In this document: piece after piece, positions 46,388-55,639 of the stretch
How the letters are laid out: every line of letters begins with the position of its first letter
Numbering within the stretch: position 1 is the first letter of the stretch
Source: Dolichospermum planctonicum
GTDB taxonomy: Bacteria > Cyanobacteriota > Cyanobacteriia > Cyanobacteriales > Nostocaceae
Length of the DNA stretch: 64,000 bases
Direction: 5' to 3'
NCBI RefSeq assembly: GCF_005402965.1
Contig: NZ_BJCF01000020.1
Location: 1 to 64,000 of the forward strand
The notes under the pieces: model-generated
What the model saw: the letters and a program-made list of their open reading frames with translations, nothing else
The model's database searches: none
Told to the model about the DNA's origin: nothing
Made by a program: the position numbers and the translations under genes

Positions 46388-47857
46388 TTAACATCGTTTT
46401 AATTGGGTTAATAAAACCACAATTTCATCTATTGCTGTTCTCACAATTTTACTAGGTTGTTCAGATTGGTTCACCATAATACTAAAAACTAAAGGCTCAT
46501 AATTAGCTGAATTTACATATCCAGAAAGAGCAGAAACTCCTGTCATGGAACCGGTTTTTCCTTGGACAATTCCCACAGCAGCAGTATTAATCAAGCGATT
46601 TTTTAAGCTACCTGTCATACCTGCAATGGGTAAGGAAGCCCGAAAAATTTCTCTTTGAGGTGATTTATCAATTGCTTGTAAAACTCGTACTAAAGCTGCG
46701 GGAGTGGTTAAGTTCTTGCGAGATAACCCAGAACCATCTACAATTACATAACTTTCTGGTTCAACTCCTAATTGAGTTAAGGTTTCTTTCATAACTTGTA
46801 ATCCGATATCAGCCGTATTTTGATCTTTTTCTCTTGGTTTTTTAATAGCTAAACTTCTGAGTAGAGCCTCAGCATACAAATTATTGCTATTTACATTTGT
46901 CTCTATTAATAATTCAGACAAAGGTGGAGATTCTACTGCGGCTATTTCTTTGCCATTTTTATTTTTATTCAAATTACTAATTACAGTTTCTTGAACGGTA
47001 ATTCCTGCTATGATTAAATTATGACGAAATTGTTTTAAAAAATTGCTAATTGGATCAAATACAGCTATAGCAGTAATTTCCGGTTGGGAATTTACCGCTA
47101 ATTGTCCTTTTATCCTCAAAATCTGTCCTTTTAAATCGCGGTTAATTTCTACAAAACCGGGTTTATCTGCTTGAGTAGTAATGGTATTATTCTCAATTTT
47201 CCACTGATATGCTTCTGTAAGTTCAACCCATTTTAGTTGTAATGGTTGTCCGATATTTTGGGGTAAAAAACTTAATCCAGAAGCGTTATCATTTAATATT
47301 AAACTATTAACAGGAGCGCCATAATCAGCCTGTATATCTTCCCATTCCCAACTGGAATGAACTACTTCACCTTGAAAATAACTATCATCAGCAATTAACT
47401 GATTAATTTCTCTAATTCCCTGTTGATAAAGTTGTTTTGCTAATAATACTAATTGAGGGTTTTTAAAACTCGGATCTCCCCTACCCACTACACGCAAAAT
47501 ACCATTACCATCATCATAAATAGAGGTACGAATCCGAAAATCTGAACCTAATTTCTGTAATGCTACAGCAGTGGTAAATAGCTTAATATTAGAAGCGGGA
47601 ATAAAATATTTCTGGCTATCTTGACTATAAAGAATCTTGTCTGATGATAATGTTTTAACTAAAATTCCCCAACGTCCTCGACTAAATTGAGGCCGATTGA
47701 TAATAGTATTAATTGTTGATGATAATTGAGCGGGACAAAGGGATTTGCTAGTAGTAACTTCTGGAACTACTGTTTGTGCTGCAGCTACTTTCTGAATGCT
47801 ACCAATTTGGATACTGATAAATAGAAATATCAAGCTAAAAAAGTATTTTTTTAACAT
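46388..47857 (-). CDS. dacB: D-alanyl-D-alanine carboxypeptidase/endopeptidase DacB (PBP4-type)
   Basis: Periplasmic class C penicillin-binding protein trimming or cleaving peptidoglycan cross-links. Signal peptide near residues 5-27 ending KVAAA. Active-site motifs: SNIK (FIPASNIKLFTTA, near residue 88), SNN (NVNSNNLYAEALL, near 322) and KTG (VQGKTGSMTG, near 435). Length of 489 residues fits the family. Its start follows the dnaB stop by one base on the same strand, so the two are translationally close and probably cotranscribed from the rplI-dnaB unit. Confidence 0.92.
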   Translation of the reverse strand: MLKKYFFSLIFLFISIQIGSIQKVAAAQTVVPEVTTSKSLCPAQLSSTINTIINRPQFSRGRWGILVKTLSSDKILYSQDSQKYFIPASNIKLFTTAVALQKLGSDFRIRTSIYDDGNGILRVVGRGDPSFKNPQLVLLAKQLYQQGIREINQLIADDSYFQGEVVHSSWEWEDIQADYGAPVNSLILNDNASGLSFLPQNIGQPLQLKWVELTEAYQWKIENNTITTQADKPGFVEINRDLKGQILRIKGQLAVNSQPEITAIAVFDPISNFLKQFRHNLIIAGITVQETVISNLNKNKNGKEIAAVESPPLSELLIETNVNSNNLYAEALLRSLAIKKPREKDQNTADIGLQVMKETLTQLGVEPESYVIVDGSGLSRKNLTTPAALVRVLQAIDKSPQREIFRASLPIAGMTGSLKNRLINTAAVGIVQGKTGSMTGVSALSGYVNSANYEPLVFSIMVNQSEQPSKIVRTAIDEIVVLLTQLKRC

Positions 47858-47858
47858 A

Positions 47859-50432
47859 TTACCAACTGTTTTGTCTGGCTAGATTTTTGAACTTTGTAAA
47901 TTGAGGATCAAATAATAGTTTGATTGTTCCTGTTGGTCCATTCCGATGTTTAGCGATGATCACTTCGGCAATTCCTCTATCTGGAGTATCTGGTGAATAA
48001 TATTCATCACGGTATAACATCATTACTATATCCGCATCTTGTTCGATTGATCCCGATTCTCTTAAATCAGATAACATTGGCCGTTTATTAGTTCTTGCTT
48101 CCACCCCCCGACTTAACTGTGATAAAGCAAGAACCGGTACAGATAATTCCCTCGCTAAACCTTTTAAAGAACGGGTAATTCTTGATAATTCTTGCACACG
48201 ATTATCACCTGCACCTTCCATTAATTGCAAGTAATCAATGACTATTAATCCTAAATTTCCATTTTGTTCTGCTTGCAGTCTTCGGGCTTGACTTCGTATT
48301 TGTGTAACTGTAATATTTGCCGTATCATCAATAAACATTGGTGTTTCTGAAAGCTTATCAATAGCACGGCTTAACGGTTCCCATTGCGTTTGACTAATGC
48401 GACCACTTCTTAAATAACTGCTTTCAATTCCCGCTTCACTAGCTAATAGTCTTTGTACTAGTTGTTCTTTGGACATTTCTAAACTAAAAACAGCCACCGG
48501 TAGTTTATAACCAGCAGCAATATTATGAGCAAGGTTAAGACAAAAGGCGGTATTGTGAACACAAATATCATTAGCGACAAAATTATGTGTTTTAGGAATT
48601 GTTAAATCATAAACTTGTTTGTTACCAACTGATTCAATGGAAATGATTTCATCCCAATATACATCACTATTTGCTAATTGCTGAAGTGGTAATTTGTCTA
48701 ATGCAGTGGCTAAAATCCATAATCTTTCTCTTGTTAATGCCCGTTTACCGACATGAATATTGGTATAGCTTTTAATCCCAGATCGTTTTGCTAAACTACT
48801 CCAGGTTTCGCTACCTTTAGCTGCTGCTAATTGTTCCCAAATTTCTACAGGTATTAAGTCACGATTGGTTTGATATCTTTTTTGAGATATTGCTGCTGTA
48901 ACTTTTGCTAATGCTGCTTCTTTGCCAAAAATGCCAATTTCTGCAATGAAGTTTTTGATAGATAAAGCATCAGTAATATCTAATTGCCATGCTGGTCTAC
49001 GGGTATTATTATATTTCACAGACCGCTTTTTCAAAGCAGCAATAATACCAAATCTTAACAACAGATGTTGAATTTGTCTTGCTAGTCTTTCGCTGACTGT
49101 ACAATAACCTAATTGTGATTGACCACTATTAAGCACAGTAGCCCAACCATCAGTGGCAAAAAGACGATTTAGAAACAATGATAATTGTGATTTTTCTAAT
49201 TTAAAGACAATGTTTGGGATAGTTTTATTATGAGCATCTTTATCCCATAAACCTAATTTTTCTAATCCAACACATAATGAAGGTGTCTGTTGTCCTGGGG
49301 AATCTTCCCTTGTTATTGACAAACCACCAAATTCAGTTACTGCTTCAGAAAAATCTGTTTGCAATAATGGGTTGCTGTTTGTAAATCTAGGAGTGCTATT
49401 AGTTAAACCACCATCACCAATTAAATAACCTAATAATTTGACTTCACACTCGCGGATAGTTTCTGTTCCAAACACATCTATTTTGCGAGGGATGGCAATC
49501 TTATTTCCTACTTGTAAATTTTCTAATCTTTGCCAACCTTTAATAGTTAAAAATGGGTGAGTAATTGTGGTTTCAATTGCCCGTCCTAAGCGAGTTGTGA
49601 TGCGAAAAACTGGTTTAATTCCATCATCTACAAATGCAGATGGTTGGGTAAAGGTAAATTTCCAATCATCATTTAATGTTAATAATGAACCTTGCCGTTG
49701 CTGATATAATTCTTCAATTGTGGCAATTTGTCCATCTGCTAAGACGATTTCTGAATCATAACTGAGACATTTCCCCATTGACGGCCTCCCAGCTACGATA
49801 ATTAAATCAGAACGCTGAAAACCGCTAGTCATAGCATCTAAATCATAAAAACCACAGGGTATTCCTGGTAAAGCAATACCTTGATGACGAGTTTCAATAT
49901 CTTGGAAAGTATTAATTAATGTATCACCAATATGAACTAATCCTGATTGGGGTTTTTCTTGGGTGACATTAAAAACTTTTTGTTCGGCTTGATCTAGAAC
50001 AATTGGTAATTCTGTTTCTGTTTCATAACCCAGATGTACAATTTCATTACCTGCTTTAATTAATTGTCGTCGCAGGTATTTTTCCATGACTAACCCTGCT
50101 AAAGCATCAATATTCACCGCTGAAACCGTGCGGTCTACTAGTGTGGCTAATTTATTTCTTCCACCAATTCTTGTTAGTTGATCATTGTCTGTTAACCAAC
50201 TGGTGATGGAAAGCAAATCTGTGGGTTTTTGTTGCGTATGAAGACGCAAAGCGGCCTGATAGATTATTGTATGGGCGCTAATATAAAAGGCTTCGGGGAC
50301 TAAGCGATCGCTCACTCGACCAATAGCCTCCGGATCTAGTAAAATACCCCCTAGAATCGCCTCCTCTGCTTCGATATTTTGTGGTGGTAGGCGATTACTA
50401 CCATCACTTTGAAAACTCAGTTCTTCAGCCAT
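47859..50432 (-). CDS. dnaB: Replicative DNA helicase DnaB with intein
   Basis: Hexameric replication-fork helicase. The 857-residue precursor consists of N-extein 1-221 (start MAEELSFQSDG; QNIEAEEAILGGILLDP), an intein (222-627) and C-extein 628-857. Removing the intein gives about 451 residues, normal for DnaB. The intein splits the Walker A motif: GRPSMGK precedes it and TAFCLNLAHN follows. Walker B/DnaB motifs LIVIDYLQLM, VPVLALSQLSR and LRESGSIEQDADIV are intact in the C-extein. Function requires protein splicing. It is downstream of rplI, a conserved order, and abuts dacB. Confidence 0.95.
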   Translation of the reverse strand: MAEELSFQSDGSNRLPPQNIEAEEAILGGILLDPEAIGRVSDRLVPEAFYISAHTIIYQAALRLHTQQKPTDLLSITSWLTDNDQLTRIGGRNKLATLVDRTVSAVNIDALAGLVMEKYLRRQLIKAGNEIVHLGYETETELPIVLDQAEQKVFNVTQEKPQSGLVHIGDTLINTFQDIETRHQGIALPGIPCGFYDLDAMTSGFQRSDLIIVAGRPSMGKCLSYDSEIVLADGQIATIEELYQQRQGSLLTLNDDWKFTFTQPSAFVDDGIKPVFRITTRLGRAIETTITHPFLTIKGWQRLENLQVGNKIAIPRKIDVFGTETIRECEVKLLGYLIGDGGLTNSTPRFTNSNPLLQTDFSEAVTEFGGLSITREDSPGQQTPSLCVGLEKLGLWDKDAHNKTIPNIVFKLEKSQLSLFLNRLFATDGWATVLNSGQSQLGYCTVSERLARQIQHLLLRFGIIAALKKRSVKYNNTRRPAWQLDITDALSIKNFIAEIGIFGKEAALAKVTAAISQKRYQTNRDLIPVEIWEQLAAAKGSETWSSLAKRSGIKSYTNIHVGKRALTRERLWILATALDKLPLQQLANSDVYWDEIISIESVGNKQVYDLTIPKTHNFVANDICVHNTAFCLNLAHNIAAGYKLPVAVFSLEMSKEQLVQRLLASEAGIESSYLRSGRISQTQWEPLSRAIDKLSETPMFIDDTANITVTQIRSQARRLQAEQNGNLGLIVIDYLQLMEGAGDNRVQELSRITRSLKGLARELSVPVLALSQLSRGVEARTNKRPMLSDLRESGSIEQDADIVMMLYRDEYYSPDTPDRGIAEVIIAKHRNGPTGTIKLLFDPQFTKFKNLARQNSW
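48552..49769 (-). other. Intein with LAGLIDADG homing endonuclease in DnaB P-loop
   Basis: Residues 222-627 of the DnaB precursor, 406 residues. Block A starts with the splicing nucleophile Cys (CLSYDSEIVLADG); block B contains TTITHPFLT; block F/G is VYDLTIPKTHNFVAND followed by the terminal HN and Thr as the +1 residue. Two LAGLIDADG-like motifs, LLGYLIGDGGLT near 333 and LNRLFATDGWAT near 421, mark an endonuclease domain, possibly active. The insertion lies between the invariant Lys and Thr of the P-loop, so unspliced DnaB cannot bind ATP. It differs from the Synechocystis DnaB intein, which as I recall splits RESG-SIEQ; that site is uninterrupted here. Confidence 0.93.
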
Positions 50433-50496
50433 TAGGTTTATTGGATTCTTATAGTTTGTATTTATACTTTAACTATACCAAAAGCTGTAATTCACC

Positions 50497-50695
50497 AAAT
50501 TTTAGATTTTAAATTTTGGATTTTAAATTTTGGATTTTGGATTAAAGATTGAAAATTCATACCTAGTCTGAATCTGATTCCGCCGAATTTATGCGGGTAT
50601 AAATCTAAAATCCAAAATTGACAAGCCCCCGGACTAATTACTGGAGTCCATCTAAAATCTAAAATCTAAAATCTAAAATCCAAAATCTAAAATTG
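50497..50695. repeat. Heptamer (AAATCTA / TAGATTT) repeats in inverted arrangement between rplI and dnaB
   Basis: Two clusters of the same A/T heptamer: 50497-50543 reads TTTTAGATTTTAAATTTTGG and 50651-50695 reads ATCTAAAATCTAAAATC. They are complementary, so the rplI-dnaB transcript could fold into a long, imperfect hairpin. Confidence 0.7.
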
Positions 50696-50702
50696 AAATC
50701 CG

Positions 50703-51161
50703 TTAGTTAGAGACGACTTCAATATTAATTTCTGCTGTTACTTCAGAATAGAGCTTAATTTCCGCTTTATAAGTACCCAATTGGCTAATATCAGGAATGG
50801 TAATACCACGACGATCTATTTCTAGATTAGCCGCTTTTAAAATAGCATCTGCTACATCTTGGGTAGTAACAGTACCGAAAATAGCCTCATTTTCACCAAC
50901 TTGCTTGGCAATTTTTAAGTTACCAACTGTTTCTAAAGCTGCTTTTTGTTCAGTTGCTTGTTGTTTGAGTTCTAATTGTCTTTGGCGTTCTTTTTCCCGT
51001 TTCCGTTCTACTTGTTTGAGAATACCCGGTGTCGCCCGATCTGCTAAACTCTGGGGAATCAGATAGTTACGAGCATAACCGGGAGCTACTTCTACTAAGT
51101 CGCCGATTTTTCCCAGTTTACTGACATCTTTTGTTAAAACCAATTGCACACGTTTCGCCAT
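50703..51161 (-). CDS. rplI: 50S ribosomal protein L9
   Basis: Large-subunit protein binding 23S rRNA near the L1 region. The 152-residue sequence has the typical N-domain ([30 protein letters not shown], cited in part as [20 protein letters not shown]), long connecting helix ([20 protein letters not shown]) and C-domain ([14 protein letters not shown]). The start is MAKRVQLVL. It precedes dnaB on the same strand, the usual bacterial arrangement. Confidence 0.96.
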   Translation of the reverse strand: MAKRVQLVLTKDVSKLGKIGDLVEVAPGYARNYLIPQSLADRATPGILKQVERKREKERQRQLELKQQATEQKAALETVGNLKIAKQVGENEAIFGTVTTQDVADAILKAANLEIDRRGITIPDISQLGTYKAEIKLYSEVTAEINIEVVSN

Positions 51162-51636
51162 TGTTTTTCGCTTTTCTTTGTAATATCTTAGTTATTTGGA
51201 TGTCATCAGTGTGGCTGACAAGATTGTAGCTTGATCCTCAGCGACTTTGAACATACCCACAGCCTTGATATTGTAGCGAAATTTGGGGAGCGATCGCAAT
51301 ACTAAATCCCATAAATAAAAATATTAAAAATTAAAAGGGAACTCTTAACTCTTAACTGGGAACAGTTTTAACTGTCTGGATATCCTCAATTTTCCAAATC
51401 CGACAAAGAAAAATGCAATTCATTTTCAGACACCATTAGCCAAAACCTGGCACTTTTTTATGGTAAAAATCCGCGAAACCCTTTGTTAATAAATGGTTTT
51501 AGGTTTATATGGCTAACGCCACGCTACGCTATCAGCAAACCCTATATACAATCTTAATATAGCTAAGTCTTGTGGTGCGGGCATCCTGCCCGCTATACCT
51601 GCCCGCTATCATTCTACAAATTAAATGCAGTACAGA
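51162..51636. other. Intergenic region between gloB and rplI with repeats
   Basis: A 475-base gap containing one HIP1 site, a GTTAAGAGTT-like heptamer stretch near 51340-51360, GGCTAACGCCACGCTACGC at 51511-51530 (a common Nostoc repeat, also inserted at 55366-55388), and a hairpin repeat at 51566-51636. The rplI promoter should lie in the first 130 bases. Confidence 0.5.
51566..51636 (+). repeat. GTGCGGGCATCCTGCCCGC hairpin repeat with ATGCAGTACAG tail
   Basis: AGTCTTGTGGTGCGGGCATC and a complementary GCCCGC arm, a second GCCCGCTAT copy, then CTACAAATTAAATGCAGTAC. It ends exactly before the gloB stop codon and so may form its 3' hairpin. Same family as 28460, 39511, 55285 and 56550. Confidence 0.75.
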
Positions 51637-52410
51637 CTAAAAATTATCCTTCATGCCTCGAATCCGGGCAAAGGTTTGAACTTCTTCATGACTTTTCGCT
51701 GTTGCTTGTAAAGACGGTTTATCCCAACGCAAAAAAGGATTTGTGAGTTTTTCTATTCCCAAAAGTGATGGAACTGTGGCTTCATTGGCCTCCCGTTGAG
51801 TTTTAACATCCTGGTAGCGTTTTTGCAAATCCGCATTTTCCGGGTCTACAGTCACAGCAAACCGCAAATTGCTGAAAGTATATTCATGGGCGCACCAAAC
51901 GCGAGTATCATCCGGTAAAGCCCGTAGTTTATTTAAAGATGCTACCATTTGCCCCGGTGTACCTTCAAATAAACGACCACAACCACCAGCAAACAATGTA
52001 TCACCACAAAACAATTCCCCCGGCTCTCCTGGGCTTTCTGGCGGGAAATAGTAAGCAATATGAGCGCGGGTGTGGCCAGGAACAAACAACACCTCAGCAG
52101 TACGATTTCCAAATTGGACGCGATCACCGTTGTCTAAAAATACCTGCTGTCCCGGAATCCGGCCTCTATCTTCCGCACCTCCATAAACTGTCACTTGGGG
52201 AAATTTTTTCATCAATTGAGTATTTCCACTCACATGATCACCGTGATGGTGAGTATTAAAAATTGCTACCAAATCAGCATTTAATTTTGTCAATTCGTCT
52301 AATACTGGTTGCGCTTCGGCCGGATCAACAACAGCCGCAATATTCTGTTGTGGATCATGCAGTAAAAATATATAATTGTCTGAAAGTACCGGCAGACGGA
52401 TGATTTGCAT
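51637..52410 (-). CDS. gloB: Hydroxyacylglutathione hydrolase (glyoxalase II)
   Basis: Metallo-beta-lactamase-fold hydrolase releasing D-lactate and glutathione from S-lactoylglutathione, the second step of methylglyoxal detoxification. The binuclear metal motif is [12 protein letters not shown] near residue 53; further ligands are in [13 protein letters not shown] near 112, [15 protein letters not shown] near 137 and CAHEYT near 174. At 257 residues with a C-terminal glyoxalase II domain, it is typical. The start [17 protein letters not shown] is standard. Monocistronic. Confidence 0.95.
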   Translation of the reverse strand: MQIIRLPVLSDNYIFLLHDPQQNIAAVVDPAEAQPVLDELTKLNADLVAIFNTHHHGDHVSGNTQLMKKFPQVTVYGGAEDRGRIPGQQVFLDNGDRVQFGNRTAEVLFVPGHTRAHIAYYFPPESPGEPGELFCGDTLFAGGCGRLFEGTPGQMVASLNKLRALPDDTRVWCAHEYTFSNLRFAVTVDPENADLQKRYQDVKTQREANEATVPSLLGIEKLTNPFLRWDKPSLQATAKSHEEVQTFARIRGMKDNF

Positions 52411-52692
52411 TAGCTTTTCTTCCCCCGTTGGTGAATTTATTTATAATATGTCCTGTATTATTTTAACCCAACCTATTCGATAAATTCAATAAATTTGTAT
52501 AACCGCTTCGGCTATCCATTACCCTGAGATGATTTATTTAGTACAATTGTTGAATGATGTCCTATTTTGTCCGGTTTTTCAGGAGCAGTTTTCGTTAATT
52601 TCTAATTTCTAATTTTCTTTTCCCTGTTCCCTGCTATAAATATAGTTTTTATATATTTGGATTTTTTTGTCAATCATCGGGGAGTCAAGTCA

Positions 52693-53880
52693 ATGAAGAT
52701 ATTAGTGCTGAGTTGGGAATTTCCACCCAGGATAGTCGGGGGAATTGCTCGTCACGTTGCTGAGTTGTACCCGGAACTGATCAAGTTAGGCCATGACATT
52801 CACCTCATTACCCCTGAATTTGGTCAAGCAGCCCTTTATGAAGTCGTTGAGGGGATTCATATTCATCGTGTCCACGTGGCTGCTAGTAACGATTTTTTTC
52901 ACTGGGTGGTGAATTTAAATGAGAGTATGGGCGCTTATGGTGGTAAGTTGTTGAGGGAAAAGGAGCCATTTGATTTGATTCATGCCCATGATTGGTTAGT
53001 TGGTGATGCTGCGATCGCTCTTAAGTATATCTTTAAAATTCCCTTAATTGCCACCATTCACGCCACGGAACATGGACGTTATAATGGTATTCACAATGAT
53101 ACCCAACGCTATATTCATAATAAAGAATATGCACTAGCTGAAAATGCTTGGCGGGTAATCGTTTGTAGTGAATATATGCGTCGAGAAATCGGGCGATCGC
53201 TTTCTGTTGCTAGTGATAAAATTGACGTAATATATAATGGTATTCGCCCAGAAAAGAAACGACATGACAAAGATTTTCATCCTCAAGATTTTCGGCGACA
53301 ATTTGCCACGGATGATGAAAAAATTGTTTATTATCTTGGTCGCATGACCTACGAAAAAGGCGTACCTGTGTTACTTAATGCTGCTCCCAAGGTGCTTTGG
53401 GAAATGGGCGGTAATGTTAAATTTATCATAGTCGGCGGCGGTAATACTGAACATCTAAAACGTCAAGCTTGGGATTTAGGAATTTGGCACAAGTGTTACT
53501 TTACCGGGTTTCTCTCTGATGAATACTTAGATAGATTTCAAACTATCGCCGACTGTGCGGTTTTCCCCAGTCTTTATGAACCCTTTGGTATTGTGGCTTT
53601 AGAAAGTTTTGCCTCTCGCGTACCAGTGATAGTTTCCGATACTGGTGGTTTTCCTGAAGTAGTTCAACATACAAAAACGGGAATTACTACCTGGGTAAAT
53701 GATCCTGACTCTGTAGCTTGGGGAATTTTAGAAGTTTTGAGAAACCCAGATTATTGTCAATGGTTGGTAAATAATGCCTATGCAGATTTAGAAAAACGAT
53801 TTAGTTGGCCAAAATTAGGTCAGCAAACAGAAATGGTTTACAAAAGAACAGTCAAAGAACGAGGAGAAATTATCTGGTAG
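52693..53880 (+). CDS. GT4-family glycosyltransferase (glycogen-synthase-like fold)
   Basis: A GT-B-fold glycosyltransferase of about 395 residues. The ATG at 52693 is preceded by GGGGAGTCAAG and begins MKILVLSWEFPPRIVGGIAR, the canonical N-terminus with GGIARH binding the donor. The C-terminal half has YLGRMTYEKGVPVLL near 220, and the E-x7-E type motif PSLYEPFGIVALESF near 300. Similar proteins in cyanobacteria are annotated as glycogen synthase-like or polysaccharide glycosyltransferases; donor and acceptor cannot be told from sequence. No membrane segment. No operon partner. Confidence 0.88.
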   Translation: MKILVLSWEFPPRIVGGIARHVAELYPELIKLGHDIHLITPEFGQAALYEVVEGIHIHRVHVAASNDFFHWVVNLNESMGAYGGKLLREKEPFDLIHAHDWLVGDAAIALKYIFKIPLIATIHATEHGRYNGIHNDTQRYIHNKEYALAENAWRVIVCSEYMRREIGRSLSVASDKIDVIYNGIRPEKKRHDKDFHPQDFRRQFATDDEKIVYYLGRMTYEKGVPVLLNAAPKVLWEMGGNVKFIIVGGGNTEHLKRQAWDLGIWHKCYFTGFLSDEYLDRFQTIADCAVFPSLYEPFGIVALESFASRVPVIVSDTGGFPEVVQHTKTGITTWVNDPDSVAWGILEVLRNPDYCQWLVNNAYADLEKRFSWPKLGQQTEMVYKRTVKERGEIIW

Positions 53881-54151
53881 TGATAAAAAACGGTAATTGA
53901 TGAAATCAGGGTTTCTCAACCCATGCAGGTGGGTTTTGTCTGTGTAGACGCGGTTGATAACTGCCCAAACTAACCAAACTAATATTAATTTAATATTAAT
54001 TTAGACTACTGCATTCATCTTCTCTGAGGAGAATTAAAGACTACTCTGATTATTAGCCGTAAAAAAACAGTACAAACCCTGTACGCTGGGAATTTAGCTC
54101 CTCAAATGCGAGAGTTAGAAATGATTGCTGTTTGCTTGACAAGATTTGAAT

Positions 54152-55198
54152 ATGACAAAAGCATTCCCAAATATATCCAGGCATTTGCAGAATGCAAAAA
54201 ACAGCTTGTTGAGGGTGGTAAACCAAATTATCGGCCGTCTGACAGCACAGTTAAAGCAGTTCCTCAAGGATATCATTGCTGATCACCAAACTCCTCCCCC
54301 TGAACCTATTTATCAATTACCTAAACTAGCCGGTCCTGTTCATAACTTAGGTGGTGGTGGTACTGATGTTGATGATGCCATTCAATGGATGATTAATCAA
54401 GTCAGGGGGGGTAGTAACAGCGATATTAAAGTTAATGTTTTAGTGATTCGGGCTGCTGGTAAGGATGATTACAATCAGTTAATTTATTCCATGAAAGGTG
54501 TCAAATATGTAGAAACTCTCATCATTCGTAACCGCCAAGAAGCGAACAGAACGGATATTTTTGATAAAGTCAGAAATGCTGGAGTAATTTTCTTTGCTGG
54601 AGGTGATCAATGTGAATATATTCGTCACTGGAAAAATACTAAATTAGAAGTTGCTATCAAGTCGGTTTATGATCAAGGTGGTGCTATTGGTGGTACAAGT
54701 GCCGGGGCAATGATTCAAAGTGAATATGTTTATGATTCTTGCGCTTGTGTGGATAGCATTGAAACTTACGAAGCCCTTGATGACCCTTACAGAAATATTA
54801 CTTTTACCTATAACTTTTTTCAGTGGAAGCATTTGCGAGGGACTATTATTGATACCCATTTTAATGAACGCAAAAGAATGGGGAGAATTATGGTTTTTAT
54901 TGCTCGGCAAATTCAAGATGGTGTATCTTCAACTGCTTTAGGGATAGCAATTAGTGAAGAAACTTCTTTGTTGATTGATCGATATGGTATTGCTAAAGTT
55001 ATGGGTAAAGGTGCAGCCTATTTTGTGTTAGGAGATCATCCCCCAGAAGTTTGTGAAAAAGGAACTCCTCTCACTTATCACGACTATAAAATTTGGAGAG
55101 TTCCTCAAGGTGACAGTTTTGATTTGAATAAACTACCGTCACGAGGTTATTATCTCAGAAGTGTCAAGCGGGGAAGATTTGACTCAGATCCTTATTAG
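54152..55198 (+). CDS. Cyanophycinase-like peptidase (S51 family)
   Basis: Serine peptidase-type protein of family S51, which includes cyanophycinase CphB that degrades cyanophycin (multi-L-arginyl-poly-L-aspartate) to beta-Asp-Arg. The nucleophile elbow is IGGTSAGAMIQS near residue 183 with Ser; FFAGGDQCEYIRHW near 150, DTHFNERKRMGR near 236 and the late ALGIAISEETSL near 262 match the family. About 348 residues; the N-terminal 60 residues are an extension before the core. The ATG at 54152 lacks a clear SD. Nitrogen reserve use fits a heterocystous host, but the extension and divergence leave the substrate open. Confidence 0.78.
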   Translation: MTKAFPNISRHLQNAKNSLLRVVNQIIGRLTAQLKQFLKDIIADHQTPPPEPIYQLPKLAGPVHNLGGGGTDVDDAIQWMINQVRGGSNSDIKVNVLVIRAAGKDDYNQLIYSMKGVKYVETLIIRNRQEANRTDIFDKVRNAGVIFFAGGDQCEYIRHWKNTKLEVAIKSVYDQGGAIGGTSAGAMIQSEYVYDSCACVDSIETYEALDDPYRNITFTYNFFQWKHLRGTIIDTHFNERKRMGRIMVFIARQIQDGVSSTALGIAISEETSLLIDRYGIAKVMGKGAAYFVLGDHPPEVCEKGTPLTYHDYKIWRVPQGDSFDLNKLPSRGYYLRSVKRGRFDSDPY

Positions 55199-55639
55199 AT
55201 ATCAAGTAAATTTAGGTGTGTAAGTTAAAACGCACCTAATTTCTATATTGTATAATGCAAGAGGTTTTCAGCGATTTTACAGCCAGTAGCTTTGAATGAG
55301 GTACACCTTGTGCGGGCAAGACTTGTACTGAGCAGTTCGACAAGCTCACTGTAACACTTGGTCGTTCGCGTAGCGTGGCGTTAGCCATAGTATGCCCGCA
55401 CCACAAGAGTTTTATTATTAATATCTGTACTTTGTGAATATCGGAAACTGCTGTATATTTTTTTAGATTTTTTTAGATTTTTTTAGATTTTTTACAGGGC
55501 TTGGTTTTTTCATGTCAACCTACGGAAGCTATGATTAATTTTTCAAAACTTAAAACTTGATCTAAAAATGATTATTTGTATCAAAACAATTATTGTATAA
55601 TGGCACTTAAATATACCCAATGTACTAAAGATAATCAAG
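55199..55639. other. Intergenic region upstream of the GTPase cluster
   Basis: A 440-base gap. It holds the inverted-repeat element at 55285-55455, three TTTTTTAGATT units at about 55458-55490, and a promoter-like TATAAT at about 55595-55600 with TTGTAT some 14-20 bases upstream, ahead of the GTG start at 55640. Confidence 0.5.
55285..55455 (-). repeat. Left inverted copy of hairpin repeat flanking GTPase A, with nested insertion
   Basis: Matches the reverse complement of 56550-56647: AGTAGCTTTGAATGAGGTAC, CACCTTGTGCGGGCAAG, ATGCCCGCACCACAAGAG and TTTTATTATTAATATCTGTA are shared. A 71-base block at 55321-55391, containing GCGTAGCGTGGCGTTAGCC, is inserted exactly in the hairpin loop. Confidence 0.8.
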
